Shown here: positions 32,646 through 41,086 of the stretch, piece by piece | Numbering within the stretch: position 1 is the stretch's first letter | How the letters are laid out: the number at the start of each line of letters is the position of its first letter | NCBI RefSeq assembly: GCF_042648965.1 | Contig: NZ_JBHRYJ010000001.1 | Coordinates: 1,612,001-1,676,000 of the forward strand | Direction: 5' to 3' | Source of the DNA: Ferrovibrio xuzhouensis | GTDB lineage: Bacteria; Pseudomonadota; Alphaproteobacteria; Ferrovibrionales; Ferrovibrionaceae | DNA: 64,000 nucleotides | The notes under the pieces: model-generated | What the model was told of the DNA's origin: nothing | Databases searched by the model: none | The model's input: only the letters and a program-made list of their open reading frames with translations | Program-made: the position numbers and the translations under genes

Positions 32646-33914
32646 TCAGCGCCGGCCGCCGGCGAGTCTGGCCGCTTCCGGCCGGCCGCGCAGGCGCAGC
32701 ATGGCGGCAATGCCGATGGCCGGACCGAGGCACAGCGGCATCAGCGCCCAGCGCCAGCCGAGGTGATCGGCCAGCACCGGCACCAGATGGATGGTGATGA
32801 GCGTCAGCGCGAAGCCGGCGCAGACCTGCACGGTCAGCATGGTGCCGACCAGGTGGCGGTCGGAGAGTTCGGCGACGCTGGCCGAGAACTGCGCGGAATC
32901 GGCGACCACCGCGATACCCCAGACGAGGCAGAGCGCCAGCAGCCAGATCGGCGATGCGCCGAAGACAGCCGGCGACAGCGCGGCGCAGCCGCCGCTGACC
33001 GCCATCGCCACCGACGTGACCACGGTGCGGCCGACGCGGTCGGCGAAGAGACCGGCGGCCAGACTGCCGAGGCTGCCGGCGGCAATCACCGCGAAGCCGG
33101 CGAAGCGCGCCCAGAGCGCCGCGGTGTCGGCCGGCAGGCTGAGGGCGAAACTGGTCTGCAGGAACACCGCGATCCACGCCCACAGCGCGTAGAGTTCCCA
33201 CATGTGGCCGAGGTAGCCGATGTTGGCGAGCCGCAGCGCCGGCGTGGTCCAGGCCCGCAGCATGGCGGCGGCCTCGAAGCGCGGCGTGCGCGTCAGGCCC
33301 GGCCCCGGCTGCACATGGGCGACGAGCCAGGCCGCCAGCAGCGCGGCCCCGGACGTCGCGGCGATCACCAGCTGCCAGTCGAGCGCGCCGAACAGGCCGA
33401 TGAACAGATGTGGCAGCGCCGAGCCAAGCGTCAGCGCACCGACCAGCAGGCCGACCAGCAGGCCGAGATCGCCCCGGGATCCAGGCCGGGCATCGGTGCG
33501 CGCCCAGCTTGCCGCCAGCTTCATGCCGACCGGATAGATGCCGGCCATGCAGATGCCGGTGACCAGTCGCGCAGCGATGGCGAGCGGCTGCGCCAGCATC
33601 GCATCCTGCAGCGGCAGCAGCAGCGCGGCATTGGCGGCGGCCGCAATCCCTGCGGCAATGGCGAAATAGCGGCGCGGATCGAGGCGGTCGGCGAGGCCGA
33701 AGACCGCCGACAGCAGGGTGCCGAGGATGAAGCCGACCTGCACCGCGCTGGTCATCGCGGTGACGCCGAAGTCGCCGAGATGAAAGGCGGCGCGCAGGCC
33801 GGGCAGCACCGCGGTGCCGGAGAACCACAGCGACAGCGCCAGCACCTCGGCTGCGATCAGCAGCAGGATCGCGCGGTTTTTTCCCGCCGGCATTTTTTCT
33901 GTGTTCCCTCCCAT
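32646..33914 (-). CDS. MFS transporter
   Basis: A 422-residue, 12-helix major facilitator. The N-terminal LALSLWFSGTAVLPGLRAAFHLGDFGVTAMTSAVQVGFILGTLLSAVFGLADRLDPRRYF and RLVTGICMAGIYPVGMKLAASWA match a group of uncharacterised MFS permeases. An internal ATG at 33893 is an alternative start. It ends 4 bp past the convergent PA14 gene and begins 13 bp after the Anbu gene on the same strand, so it may be co-transcribed with the Anbu operon. Confidence 0.82.
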   Translation of the reverse strand: MGGNTEKMPAGKNRAILLLIAAEVLALSLWFSGTAVLPGLRAAFHLGDFGVTAMTSAVQVGFILGTLLSAVFGLADRLDPRRYFAIAAGIAAAANAALLLPLQDAMLAQPLAIAARLVTGICMAGIYPVGMKLAASWARTDARPGSRGDLGLLVGLLVGALTLGSALPHLFIGLFGALDWQLVIAATSGAALLAAWLVAHVQPGPGLTRTPRFEAAAMLRAWTTPALRLANIGYLGHMWELYALWAWIAVFLQTSFALSLPADTAALWARFAGFAVIAAGSLGSLAAGLFADRVGRTVVTSVAMAVSGGCAALSPAVFGASPIWLLALCLVWGIAVVADSAQFSASVAELSDRHLVGTMLTVQVCAGFALTLITIHLVPVLADHLGWRWALMPLCLGPAIGIAAMLRLRGRPEAARLAGGRR

Positions 33915-33927
33915 CCTGATGGCCCGG

Positions 33928-34665
33928 TCAGAGCCCCCAGTCGGGATCCGGGATGGTGCCGAAGACCTTGCGCAGGCCCTCGCCCCACAGGCCGCGGATC
34001 GAGGAGAAATAGGCGTCTTCCTCGGTCAGCCGCTTGCGCAGGGTGAAGCGCTGCTCGCCCTGGCGCAGGATGACGAGGTCGAGCGGCAGGCCGACCGAGA
34101 TGTTCGAGCGCAGGGTCGAATCCATCGACACCAGCGCGCATTTCGCCGCCTGCAGCAGCGGCATGTCGGGCTGGATCACGCGGTCGAGGATCGGCTTGCC
34201 GTATTTGATCTCGCCGATCTGCAGGAAGGGCGTGTCCTCGGTGGCGCGGATGAAGTTGCCGGCGTAGTAGAGCATGTAGAGCGCGTGCGGCCGGCCGGCG
34301 ATCTGGCCGCCGAGCAGCATCGACAGGCTGGGCTCGAGGCCCTGCTGCTTCAGCCCCTCGCCGTCGCGCCGCGCGACCTCGCGGATCGCCGAACCGACAA
34401 TGCCGGCGGCCTCGAACATGGTGGCCGCCTGCATCAGGTCGTGGCCCTTGCCGTCTTCGCCGATAAAGCCGTCGCGCAGCAGGGTGACCACCGCCTGGCT
34501 GAGCGCCAGGTTGCCGGCGGTGCACAAAGCCAGCGCGCGGTCGCCGGGCTGTTCCCAGACATGCAGCTTGCCGAAGGTGGCGATCGAGTCGACGCCGGCA
34601 TTGGTGCGGCTGTCGGCCAGCAGCACGATGCCGTCGTTGAGATAGAGGCCGACGCAGTAGGTCAT
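33928..34665 (-). CDS. Anbu proteasome-homologue peptidase
   Basis: A 245-residue Ntn-hydrolase of the Anbu family (ancestral beta-subunit). It begins MTYCVGLYLNDGIVLLADSRTNAGVDSIATFGKLHVW. Removing the initiator Met exposes Thr2 as the expected nucleophile, and the Asp in LLADSR and the downstream lysine are in place. The ATG at 34665 is chosen over the longer frame (to 34695) because only it places Thr at the mature N-terminus. It belongs with the upstream alpha-E and ATP-grasp genes. The usual transglutaminase-like partner is missing. Confidence 0.9.
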   Translation of the reverse strand: MTYCVGLYLNDGIVLLADSRTNAGVDSIATFGKLHVWEQPGDRALALCTAGNLALSQAVVTLLRDGFIGEDGKGHDLMQAATMFEAAGIVGSAIREVARRDGEGLKQQGLEPSLSMLLGGQIAGRPHALYMLYYAGNFIRATEDTPFLQIGEIKYGKPILDRVIQPDMPLLQAAKCALVSMDSTLRSNISVGLPLDLVILRQGEQRFTLRKRLTEEDAYFSSIRGLWGEGLRKVFGTIPDPDWGL

Positions 34666-34784
34666 GGGATCACCGCACAGGAAACATCGCCGCATTTAGA
34701 GAGGCGGTGCAGGCCGGGTCAAGGGGGGTGCGGCGCCGGCCGCAACACAAGTCCGTCATGCCCGACGCGGGGCAGCCCTCCCGG

Positions 34785-34809
34785 CCGGACATCCCATTAA
34801 CCGGACATC
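34785..34809. promoter_or_regulatory. Paired CCGGACATC direct repeats upstream of Anbu
   Basis: CCGGACATC occurs at 34785-34793 and 34801-34809, 16 bp apart, in the 217-bp gap before the Anbu gene. The gap is where a transglutaminase gene would be expected. It contains no long frame, so it may instead hold a separate promoter for Anbu. Confidence 0.35.
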
Positions 34810-34882
34810 TAGATCAAGTGCAAAAACGGAACCTGGATAGCAGGCCCGGGAAAGACAGGAGAAACGGCCGATGCCGCTTGCG

Positions 34883-35830
34883 TCAGGCGACCTGCATGAA
34901 GTCGCGGGCGAGCTGGGCGCCGAGCTCGATATTGGCGTCGACCACCTCGGTGAGATACTCGTGCAGGCCGCGATGGAAGATGTCCTCGATGTCGCCGTAG
35001 CGCAGCTTCATCAGCATGCTTTCCGCCATGCGTACCGACAGGTAGTTGCGGCGATAGCCCTCGCGCAGTTCCTGCAGGATGTTGACGATCTCGGCAAAGC
35101 AGGCATGCAGGCTGCGCGGCATGTCCGGGCGCAGGATCAGCAGTTCGGCGACCCGGGTCGGCTGGATCGTGTCGCGGTAGATCTGCCGGTAGATGCGGAA
35201 GGACGACACCGAGCGCAGCAGCGCCGCCCACTGGTAATAGTCGACGGCGCCGCCGACCTCGGCCACCGAGGGCAGCAGGATGTGATACTTCACATCGAGG
35301 ATGCGCGCCGTGCTGTCGGCACGTTCCAGCAGGGTGCCGAGCCGCATGAAATTATAGGCATCGCCGCGCGGCATGGTGCCTTCGGCAACGCCGCGGAACA
35401 GGTGGCTGCGCTCGCGCACCCAGTCGAAGAAGATCGAATAGCCGTCGGCCTCGACGCTGGCATGGCTGAAGCCGCGCACCTCCAGCCAGGCGGCATTGAT
35501 GCTCTGCCAGGCTTCCGAGGTGATCTGCGCCCGCATGGCCCGCGCATTCTCGCGCGCCGCCTTGAGGCAGGCGAAGATCGACGAGGGATTGTCCGGCGCG
35601 AAGGACAGGAAGTCGATCACGTTGCGCGCGCTGGCCGGGCCGCCGTGCAGGGCGAAGGCCTTGTCGCAGCCGGCGATGATCAGGGCCGGCTCCCACGGGC
35701 CGCCGCGCTGTTCGCCGACATGACCCTGCAGCGCCATGCGGTGCGCCACGTCGAGGATGCGCGCCATATTCTCGGCGCGCTCGACGTAGCGCATCATCCA
35801 GTAGAGGTTGTCGGCGGCGCGGCTCAGCAT
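34883..35830 (-). CDS. Alpha-E domain protein (COG2307)
   Basis: A 315-residue all-helical protein with the family opening MLSRAADNLYWMMRYVERAENMARILDVAHRMAL. It is always found beside circularly permuted ATP-grasp proteins in Anbu-type loci. It is thought to assist synthesis of a peptide-like or amide-linked product, but no reaction is known. Its ATG overlaps the ATP-grasp TGA by 1 nt, which implies coupled translation. Confidence 0.9.
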   Translation of the reverse strand: MLSRAADNLYWMMRYVERAENMARILDVAHRMALQGHVGEQRGGPWEPALIIAGCDKAFALHGGPASARNVIDFLSFAPDNPSSIFACLKAARENARAMRAQITSEAWQSINAAWLEVRGFSHASVEADGYSIFFDWVRERSHLFRGVAEGTMPRGDAYNFMRLGTLLERADSTARILDVKYHILLPSVAEVGGAVDYYQWAALLRSVSSFRIYRQIYRDTIQPTRVAELLILRPDMPRSLHACFAEIVNILQELREGYRRNYLSVRMAESMLMKLRYGDIEDIFHRGLHEYLTEVVDANIELGAQLARDFMQVA

Positions 35831-37296
35831 CAGTCTTCACCGGCACGGATGTCGGAGATTTCGTCCTCCAGCACCCAGGTGTCCTTGGTGCCGCCGCCCT
35901 GGCTGGAGTTGACCACCAGCGAGCCTTCGCGCAACGCCACACGGGTCAGCCCGCCGGGCACCACGCGCATGGTCTCGCCGGTCAGCACAAAGGGCCTGAG
36001 GTCGACATGGCGCGGCGCGATACCGCTCTCGACGAAGGTCGGGCAGGTGCTGAGCGCCAGGGTCGGCTGGGCGATATAGGCTTCCGGCTTGGCGATGATC
36101 TTGGCGCGGAAGGTCTCGATCTCTTCCTTCGTCGCGCGCGGACCGACCAGCATGCCGTAACCGCCGGAGCCATGCACTTCCTTGACGACGAGTTCGGGCA
36201 GATGCTCCAGCGCGTATTTCAGGTCGTCGGGCCGGCGCAGGATATGGGTCGGCACATTCTGCAGCAGCGGCTCTTCGCCTAAGTAAAAGCGCACCATGTC
36301 AGGCACGTAAGGATAGACCGACTTGTCGTCGGCGACGCCGGTGCCGACCGCATTGGCCAGCGTCACGTTGCCGGCCTTGTAGGCCTGGAAGATGCCGGGC
36401 ACGCCGATCATCGAATCCTTGCGGAAGGCTTTCGGATCGAGGAAGGCGTCGTCGAGGCGGCGGTAGATCACGTCGACGCGCTTCAGCCCGCCGACCATGC
36501 GCATGTAGACCTTGTCGTCCCTGACCACGAGGTCGTTGCCCTCGACCAGCTCGATGCCCATCTGCTCGGCGAGGAAGACATGCTCGAAATAGGCCGAGTT
36601 GAACACGCCGGGCGTCAGCAGCGCCACGGTGGGTTCCTCGTCGCAGTTCGGCGGCGCGCTCTCGCGCAGGGTCTGCAGCAGCGAATCCGGGTAATGGCCG
36701 ACGGGGGCGACGCGCACCGCGCCGAACACGTCGGGGAACAGCCGCATCATCGCCTCGCGGTTTTCCAGCATGTAGCTGACGCCGCTGGGCGTGCGGGCAT
36801 TGTCCTCGAGGACATAGAACTGGTCCTCGCCGGTGCGCACGATATCGATGCCGGCGATATGGGTATAGGTCTGGCGCGCGATGGTGACGCCCTGCATGGC
36901 CGGCAGATAGGCCTCGTTGCGGGTCACCAGCTCGGCCGGGATCTTGCCGGCGCGCAGGATGTCCTGGCCGTGATAGATGTCGTTGAGGAAGGCGTTGAGC
37001 GCGCGCACGCGCTGCTTGAGGCCGCGGCGCAGGCGCCGCCATTCCTTGGCCGCGATGATCCGCGGCACCAGGTCGAAGGGGATCAGGCGTTCGGTGTCGC
37101 CGCCCTCGCCATAGACGGCGAAGGTGATGCCCAGCCGGCGGAACAGCAGGTCGGCTTCGAGCCGGCGGCGGGCCAGCAGGTCGGCGGGAATGGTGTCCAG
37201 CCAGCGCTTGTAGGCCTGGTAGGGCGGGCGGACCGCACTGGTCCCCGCAGGTCCGGCACCGGCAAGGCCGGTATCCATTTCGTCGAAGGCCGTCAT
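35830..37296 (-). CDS. Circularly permuted ATP-grasp protein (COG2308)
   Basis: A 488-residue circularly permuted ATP-grasp type 2 ligase-like protein. Its hallmarks are FAVYGEGGDTERLIPFDLVPRIIAAKEWRRLRRGLKQRVRALNAFLNDIYH, NEAYLPAMQG, YVLEDNARTPSGVSYMLENR, NAVGTGVADDKSVYPYVPDM and VKEVHGSGGYGMLVGP. It probably makes an amide bond to a peptide-like compound. It starts the minus-strand Anbu operon behind the amt terminator. The ATG at 37296 (MTAFDEMD) is preferred to the longer frame. Confidence 0.9.
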   Translation of the reverse strand: MTAFDEMDTGLAGAGPAGTSAVRPPYQAYKRWLDTIPADLLARRRLEADLLFRRLGITFAVYGEGGDTERLIPFDLVPRIIAAKEWRRLRRGLKQRVRALNAFLNDIYHGQDILRAGKIPAELVTRNEAYLPAMQGVTIARQTYTHIAGIDIVRTGEDQFYVLEDNARTPSGVSYMLENREAMMRLFPDVFGAVRVAPVGHYPDSLLQTLRESAPPNCDEEPTVALLTPGVFNSAYFEHVFLAEQMGIELVEGNDLVVRDDKVYMRMVGGLKRVDVIYRRLDDAFLDPKAFRKDSMIGVPGIFQAYKAGNVTLANAVGTGVADDKSVYPYVPDMVRFYLGEEPLLQNVPTHILRRPDDLKYALEHLPELVVKEVHGSGGYGMLVGPRATKEEIETFRAKIIAKPEAYIAQPTLALSTCPTFVESGIAPRHVDLRPFVLTGETMRVVPGGLTRVALREGSLVVNSSQGGGTKDTWVLEDEISDIRAGED

Positions 37297-37451
37297 GGCA
37301 ACACCTCGGGCTTCGACCATGAGCAAATCAGGGTGCCGTGAAAAAGGCAACCGCCAGTGGCGTGGGTTCTGCTGTCGTATCCGGAGAGGAAAGGAGAAAT
37401 CAGGCGGACGCTGTCCTGATGACACTGTACCGATACTGAAGGCTGCGCGGT

Positions 37452-37498
37452 GAAGACAGCCCGGGCCGGCGGGTGGGTGAGCCGGCCCGGGAGTCTTC
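37452..37498 (-). terminator. Long hairpin between amt and the Anbu operon
   Basis: GAAGAC and the 11-bp arm CCCGGGCCGGC (37460-37470) pair with GCCGGCCCGGG (37481-37491) and GTCTTC (37493-37498), giving about 17 bp with small internal mismatches. It lies 12 bp downstream of the amt stop. No T-run follows on the minus strand, so termination may be factor-assisted. Confidence 0.6.
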
Positions 37499-37509
37499 GC
37501 GCTAACCTG

Positions 37510-38862
37510 TTACTGCACCGTCTCGCCGTGCAGGTTCAGGTCGAGACCATCGCGCTCGGTGGCCTCGTCGACGCGCAGACCGATCGTCCAGTCGATGATC
37601 TTGAGGATGATCAGGCTGACCACCGCGGTGAACACGATGGTGATCGCCACGCCCTCGATCTGGGTCAGCACCTGGCCAGCGTTGCCGTCGAGCAGGCCCT
37701 TGCCGGCGGGATTGACCGCTTCGCGGGCAAACACACCGGTCAGGATCGCACCGACGATGCCGCCGACGCCATGGACGCCGAAGGCATCCAGGCTGTCGTC
37801 GTAGCCCAGCGCATTCTTCACCGTGGTGGCGGCGACGAAGCAGATCACGCCGGCAACGATGCCGATGATCAGGGCACCCATCGGGTCGACGAAGCCAGAG
37901 GCCGGGGTGATGGCGACGAGGCCGGCAACGGCACCCGAGGCAATACCCAGCACACTCGGCTTGCCGCGGGCGAGCCATTCGGCGAACATCCAGGCCAGCG
38001 CCGCAGCGGCAGTGGCGATCTGGGTGACGGCCATGGCCATGCCCGCGCTGCCGCCGGCGGTCAGCGCCGAACCGGCGTTGAAGCCGAACCAGCCGACCCA
38101 CAGCAGGCCCGCACCGGTGATGGTGAGCGTCAGGTTATGCGGCGCATGGCTGACCTTGCCATAGCCCTGACGCTTGCCGAGCACGAGGCAGGCGACCAGG
38201 CCGGCAACGCCGGCATTGATGTGCACCACGGTGCCGCCGGCGAAATCCAGCACGCCCATGTCGAACATCAGCGAACCTGCGCCACCCCACACCATATGCG
38301 CGATCGGCGCATAGATGAAGATCGACCACAGGCCCATGAACCACAGCATCGCCGAGAACTTCATGCGATCGGCGAAGGCACCGGTGATCAGGGCCGGAGT
38401 GATGATGGCAAAGGTCATCTGGAAGGTCATGAAGACCGTTTCCGGGATGGTGCCGCTGAGCGCGTCGACGCCGACGCCCGACAGGAAGATCTTGTCGAAG
38501 CCGCCGACGAAGGGATTGCCGCTGGTGAACGCCAGGCTGTAGCCGACGATCATCCACAGCACGGTGACGAGGCAGGTGATGGCGAAGCTCTGCATCATGA
38601 TGGCGAGCACATTCTGCTTGCGCACCATGCCGCCGTAGAACAGGGCGAGGCCCGGGATGGTCATCATCAGGACCAGCGCGGTCGAGGTCAGCATCCAGGC
38701 GGTATCGCCGGAATCGAGTTTCGGCGGCGGCGCGTCAGCGGCGAAGCCGGCCGTAGGAAGCAGGGCAAACAGGGCCGCGAGAGCCAGCATGAGCCAGCCA
38801 AGCTGCCGCTGATCAACCGCGGGCGCGGGGCGCGCGACGGACGAGACGGTGGTGAGTTGCAT
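37510..38862 (-). CDS. amt: Ammonium transporter Amt
   Basis: A 450-residue inner-membrane ammonium channel with a signal-like N-terminus ending AAD and 11 predicted helices. Conserved blocks are DTAWMLTSTALVLMMTIPGLALFYGGMVRKQN, AFADRMKFSAMLWFMGLWSIFIYAPIAHMVWG, DFAGGTVVHINAG (pore histidine) and DAFGVHGVGGIVGAIL (second pore histidine). AGGAGG precedes the ATG. No glnK gene is adjacent, unlike most amt loci. A candidate sigma-54 promoter lies about 140 bp upstream, fitting nitrogen control. Confidence 0.95.
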   Translation of the reverse strand: MQLTTVSSVARPAPAVDQRQLGWLMLALAALFALLPTAGFAADAPPPKLDSGDTAWMLTSTALVLMMTIPGLALFYGGMVRKQNVLAIMMQSFAITCLVTVLWMIVGYSLAFTSGNPFVGGFDKIFLSGVGVDALSGTIPETVFMTFQMTFAIITPALITGAFADRMKFSAMLWFMGLWSIFIYAPIAHMVWGGAGSLMFDMGVLDFAGGTVVHINAGVAGLVACLVLGKRQGYGKVSHAPHNLTLTITGAGLLWVGWFGFNAGSALTAGGSAGMAMAVTQIATAAAALAWMFAEWLARGKPSVLGIASGAVAGLVAITPASGFVDPMGALIIGIVAGVICFVAATTVKNALGYDDSLDAFGVHGVGGIVGAILTGVFAREAVNPAGKGLLDGNAGQVLTQIEGVAITIVFTAVVSLIILKIIDWTIGLRVDEATERDGLDLNLHGETVQ

Positions 38863-39002
38863 GACGATTTAATCCTCCTGTCAGTGCAGGGCTGCGCCAG
38901 TCGCCGGGCCCCGACCTTCGGGACCGGAAGACCGTTCCGGTTCCCCCCAAATCCGGGAACTTCTCCGGCCCACCCCTGGCGCAAACCTCTCGCACGGCGA
39001 GT

Positions 39003-39018
39003 TACAAGAAGCGTGCCA
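39003..39018 (-). promoter_or_regulatory. Candidate sigma-54 promoter of amt
   Basis: The minus strand reads TGGCACGCTTCTTGTA, matching the -24/-12 pattern TGGCAC-N5-TTG(C/T)A with correct spacing. The rest of 38863-39174 (312 bp, no gene) is AT-rich near 39095-39130 and contains no other site I can name. Confidence 0.5.
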
Positions 39019-39174
39019 GCGCTTTGCACTGCGGTAGAAGGCGATTCCGCTGTGTCCGACAGCAGAATCGCGGATTCGCCCCGGAGGGGATGTCTAAATT
39101 ATAGGCTATTGCCGTAAATTTGGCGACTTTTTAGGCGCGTAGCCCGCACGGGCGGTATACTGGCAGGACGCCTG

Positions 39175-39558
39175 CTATTTCGGCTCGAAATCGAGCGCGG
39201 CGCCGTTGATGCAGTAGCGCAGGCCGGTCGGCTGCGGGCCGTCCGGGAAGACATGCCCGAGATGGCCCTGGCAGGTGGCGCAGTGGACCTCAGTGCGGGC
39301 CATGCCGTGGCTGCGGTCGGTGGTGGTCGCCACGCCCGCGCCATCGCCGGCCGGGGCCCAGAAGCTCGGCCAGCCGCTGCCGCTCTCGTATTTGGTCTCC
39401 GACGCGAAGACTTCCGTGCCGCAGCCGGCGCAGCGAAAGACGCCCGGCCGCTTTTCGCGGTTCAGCGGGCTCGAGCCCGGCCGTTCGGTGCCATGGCGAC
39501 GCAGCACATGCTCGGCTTCCGGGGAGAGGGGCTTGACGGCGGCTTTCGTGTCGGTCAT
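39175..39558 (-). CDS. msrB: Peptide-methionine (R)-S-oxide reductase MsrB
   Basis: A 127-residue repair enzyme reducing methionine-R-sulfoxide in proteins. Zinc cysteines are C43/C46 (CAGC) and C93/C96 (CATC). The catalytic cysteine is C116 in LRYCINGAAL. SGWPSFW and GHLGHVFPDGP are family signatures. The ATG at 39558 gives normal length, and the longer upstream frame is not needed. No msrA lies nearby. Confidence 0.95.
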   Translation of the reverse strand: MTDTKAAVKPLSPEAEHVLRRHGTERPGSSPLNREKRPGVFRCAGCGTEVFASETKYESGSGWPSFWAPAGDGAGVATTTDRSHGMARTEVHCATCQGHLGHVFPDGPQPTGLRYCINGAALDFEPK

Positions 39559-39674
39559 GGCGGGCTCCTGCGGTCTGTGCCGATGATATGGGGTCGCGGC
39601 GGATTTTTTCGAGAGGCATTGCCACCGCGCCGCGCGCGTTGCCATAGTCGTGATCACGGCACGGGGGAGGCAGC

Positions 39675-40592
39675 ATGCGACGGGGCATATTTTCGGTGGT
39701 GATTCTGGCCGCACTCGGCGGCTGTCAGACCATGAAGCCGAAAGATGCCACCCCGGACATGCAGATGCCGCCGAAGCCGGCCGACACGGCCCGCATCGTG
39801 CTGTTCCGCAAGGACGCCATGACCGGCGCGCCCTCCACGGCCCCGGTTGTCTCGCTGGACGGCGAGGCGCTTGGCGAGATTGATGACGAAACCCTGTTTA
39901 TCCGGGATGTGCCGCCCGGCGTGCACCGCATCACGCTGGCCATGGCCGCCGGCGCCGCGCACGACAATGTGGAGATCGATCCGCCGCTGCTGATTGCCGA
40001 CATCAATGCTGGCGGCGAATGGTATATCGAGACCGTCCTCACCCAGCCCTGCAGCGCCGGCACGCGACCAGTCAACCTGATGTCGGCGCCGACCGGCACC
40101 ATCGTCGGCGATGCAGCCCTGGCCGGAATCAGCCTGGCGAGCGCGGCGCTGGCCCGCGCCACCCTGTCCTGTCGCGAAGTCTATGTCTCGCAGCCGTCCT
40201 GGCCGCTATCCACCTGGAATCTCAATCCGCTGCTGGCCAAGGCCGGAGCGAAGCCGGCAGAGCCGGCCGCGGACCGGACGCTGCCGCAATCGGGCCTGTC
40301 GTGGACTGCCGTGAGCGAGAAGATTCAGGACGACGTCACCAGCCATGACGATGACTACAAGAGTCGCTTCGGCTTTGGCGAACACACCAACCTGCTGGTG
40401 CAGGAGATCGGCTTTGTCAGCGACGATGCCAGCGGTACGCCGAAGCGGCCTCGCATAACTGTGACGCTGGATTACCTGCAGGTGGATCAGGAAACCCTGG
40501 TCGGCCAGCATGCCCGCCGCCGGCTGCAGTACACGCTGACCCGCGACGGTGACACGCTCGCCGTGGCGAGCTGGCAGGTGGTGGCCCCATGA
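39675..40592 (+). CDS. Putative lipoprotein with DUF2846-like domain
   Basis: A 305-residue exported protein beginning MRRGIFSVVILAALGGCQTMK, with a lipobox LGGC. The middle part (ARIVLFRKDA... VVSLDGEALGEIDDETLFIRDVPPGVHRITLAM... GGEWYIETVL) resembles DUF2846/PEGA-type beta domains that carry small ligands or peptidoglycan contacts. The C-terminal part is unfamiliar. Its stop overlaps the ATG of the kinase gene by 4 nt. Function unknown. Confidence 0.65.
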   Translation: MRRGIFSVVILAALGGCQTMKPKDATPDMQMPPKPADTARIVLFRKDAMTGAPSTAPVVSLDGEALGEIDDETLFIRDVPPGVHRITLAMAAGAAHDNVEIDPPLLIADINAGGEWYIETVLTQPCSAGTRPVNLMSAPTGTIVGDAALAGISLASAALARATLSCREVYVSQPSWPLSTWNLNPLLAKAGAKPAEPAADRTLPQSGLSWTAVSEKIQDDVTSHDDDYKSRFGFGEHTNLLVQEIGFVSDDASGTPKRPRITVTLDYLQVDQETLVGQHARRRLQYTLTRDGDTLAVASWQVVAP

Positions 40593-41086
40593 CGACACTG
40601 ATCATCCTCGGCGGCCTGCCCGGCAACGGCAAGACCGCGCTGGCCCGCGTGCTGGCGAAGCAATTGCCGGCGGCGCATCTGCGCGTCGATGCCATCGAAC
40701 AGGCTTTGCTGGCGGCGGGATCGTTCCCGGACGGTGTCGGCCCGCTCGGCTATGTGGCAGCGCAGCGGCTCGCCGTCGAGAACCTGCGCAACGGGCTGTG
40801 CGTGGTCGCCGACAGCGTCAATCCGGTGGCGGCCAGCCGCGCGGGCTGGCGCGCGGCGGCGGCCGAAGCCGGCGCGCCGTTCCTTGAAGTGGAAGTGATC
40901 TGTTCCGACACCGCCGAACATCGCCGCCGGATCGAGACGCGCGCAGCCGATATTCCCGGCCACCGCCAGCCGACCTGGGCCGATGTGCAGGTGCGGGACT
41001 ATGAGCCGTGGGATGCCGCACTCGTCATCGATACCGCCGGCCTCTCCAGCGCGGACGCCGCCGCGCAGGTGATCGCGCGGCTTTAG
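40589..41086 (+). CDS. P-loop AAA/kinase-like protein
   Basis: A 165-residue P-loop protein with Walker A GLPGNGKT (residues 9-16), RVDAIEQALLAAG, and VVADSVNPVAASRAGW. This is the layout of small zeta-toxin/gluconate-kinase-like phosphotransferases such as AAA_33. The acceptor is unknown. It is translationally coupled (ATGA) to the lipoprotein gene and overlaps the convergent parB gene by 4 bp. Confidence 0.82.
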   Translation: MTTLIILGGLPGNGKTALARVLAKQLPAAHLRVDAIEQALLAAGSFPDGVGPLGYVAAQRLAVENLRNGLCVVADSVNPVAASRAGWRAAAAEAGAPFLEVEVICSDTAEHRRRIETRAADIPGHRQPTWADVQVRDYEPWDAALVIDTAGLSSADAAAQVIARL

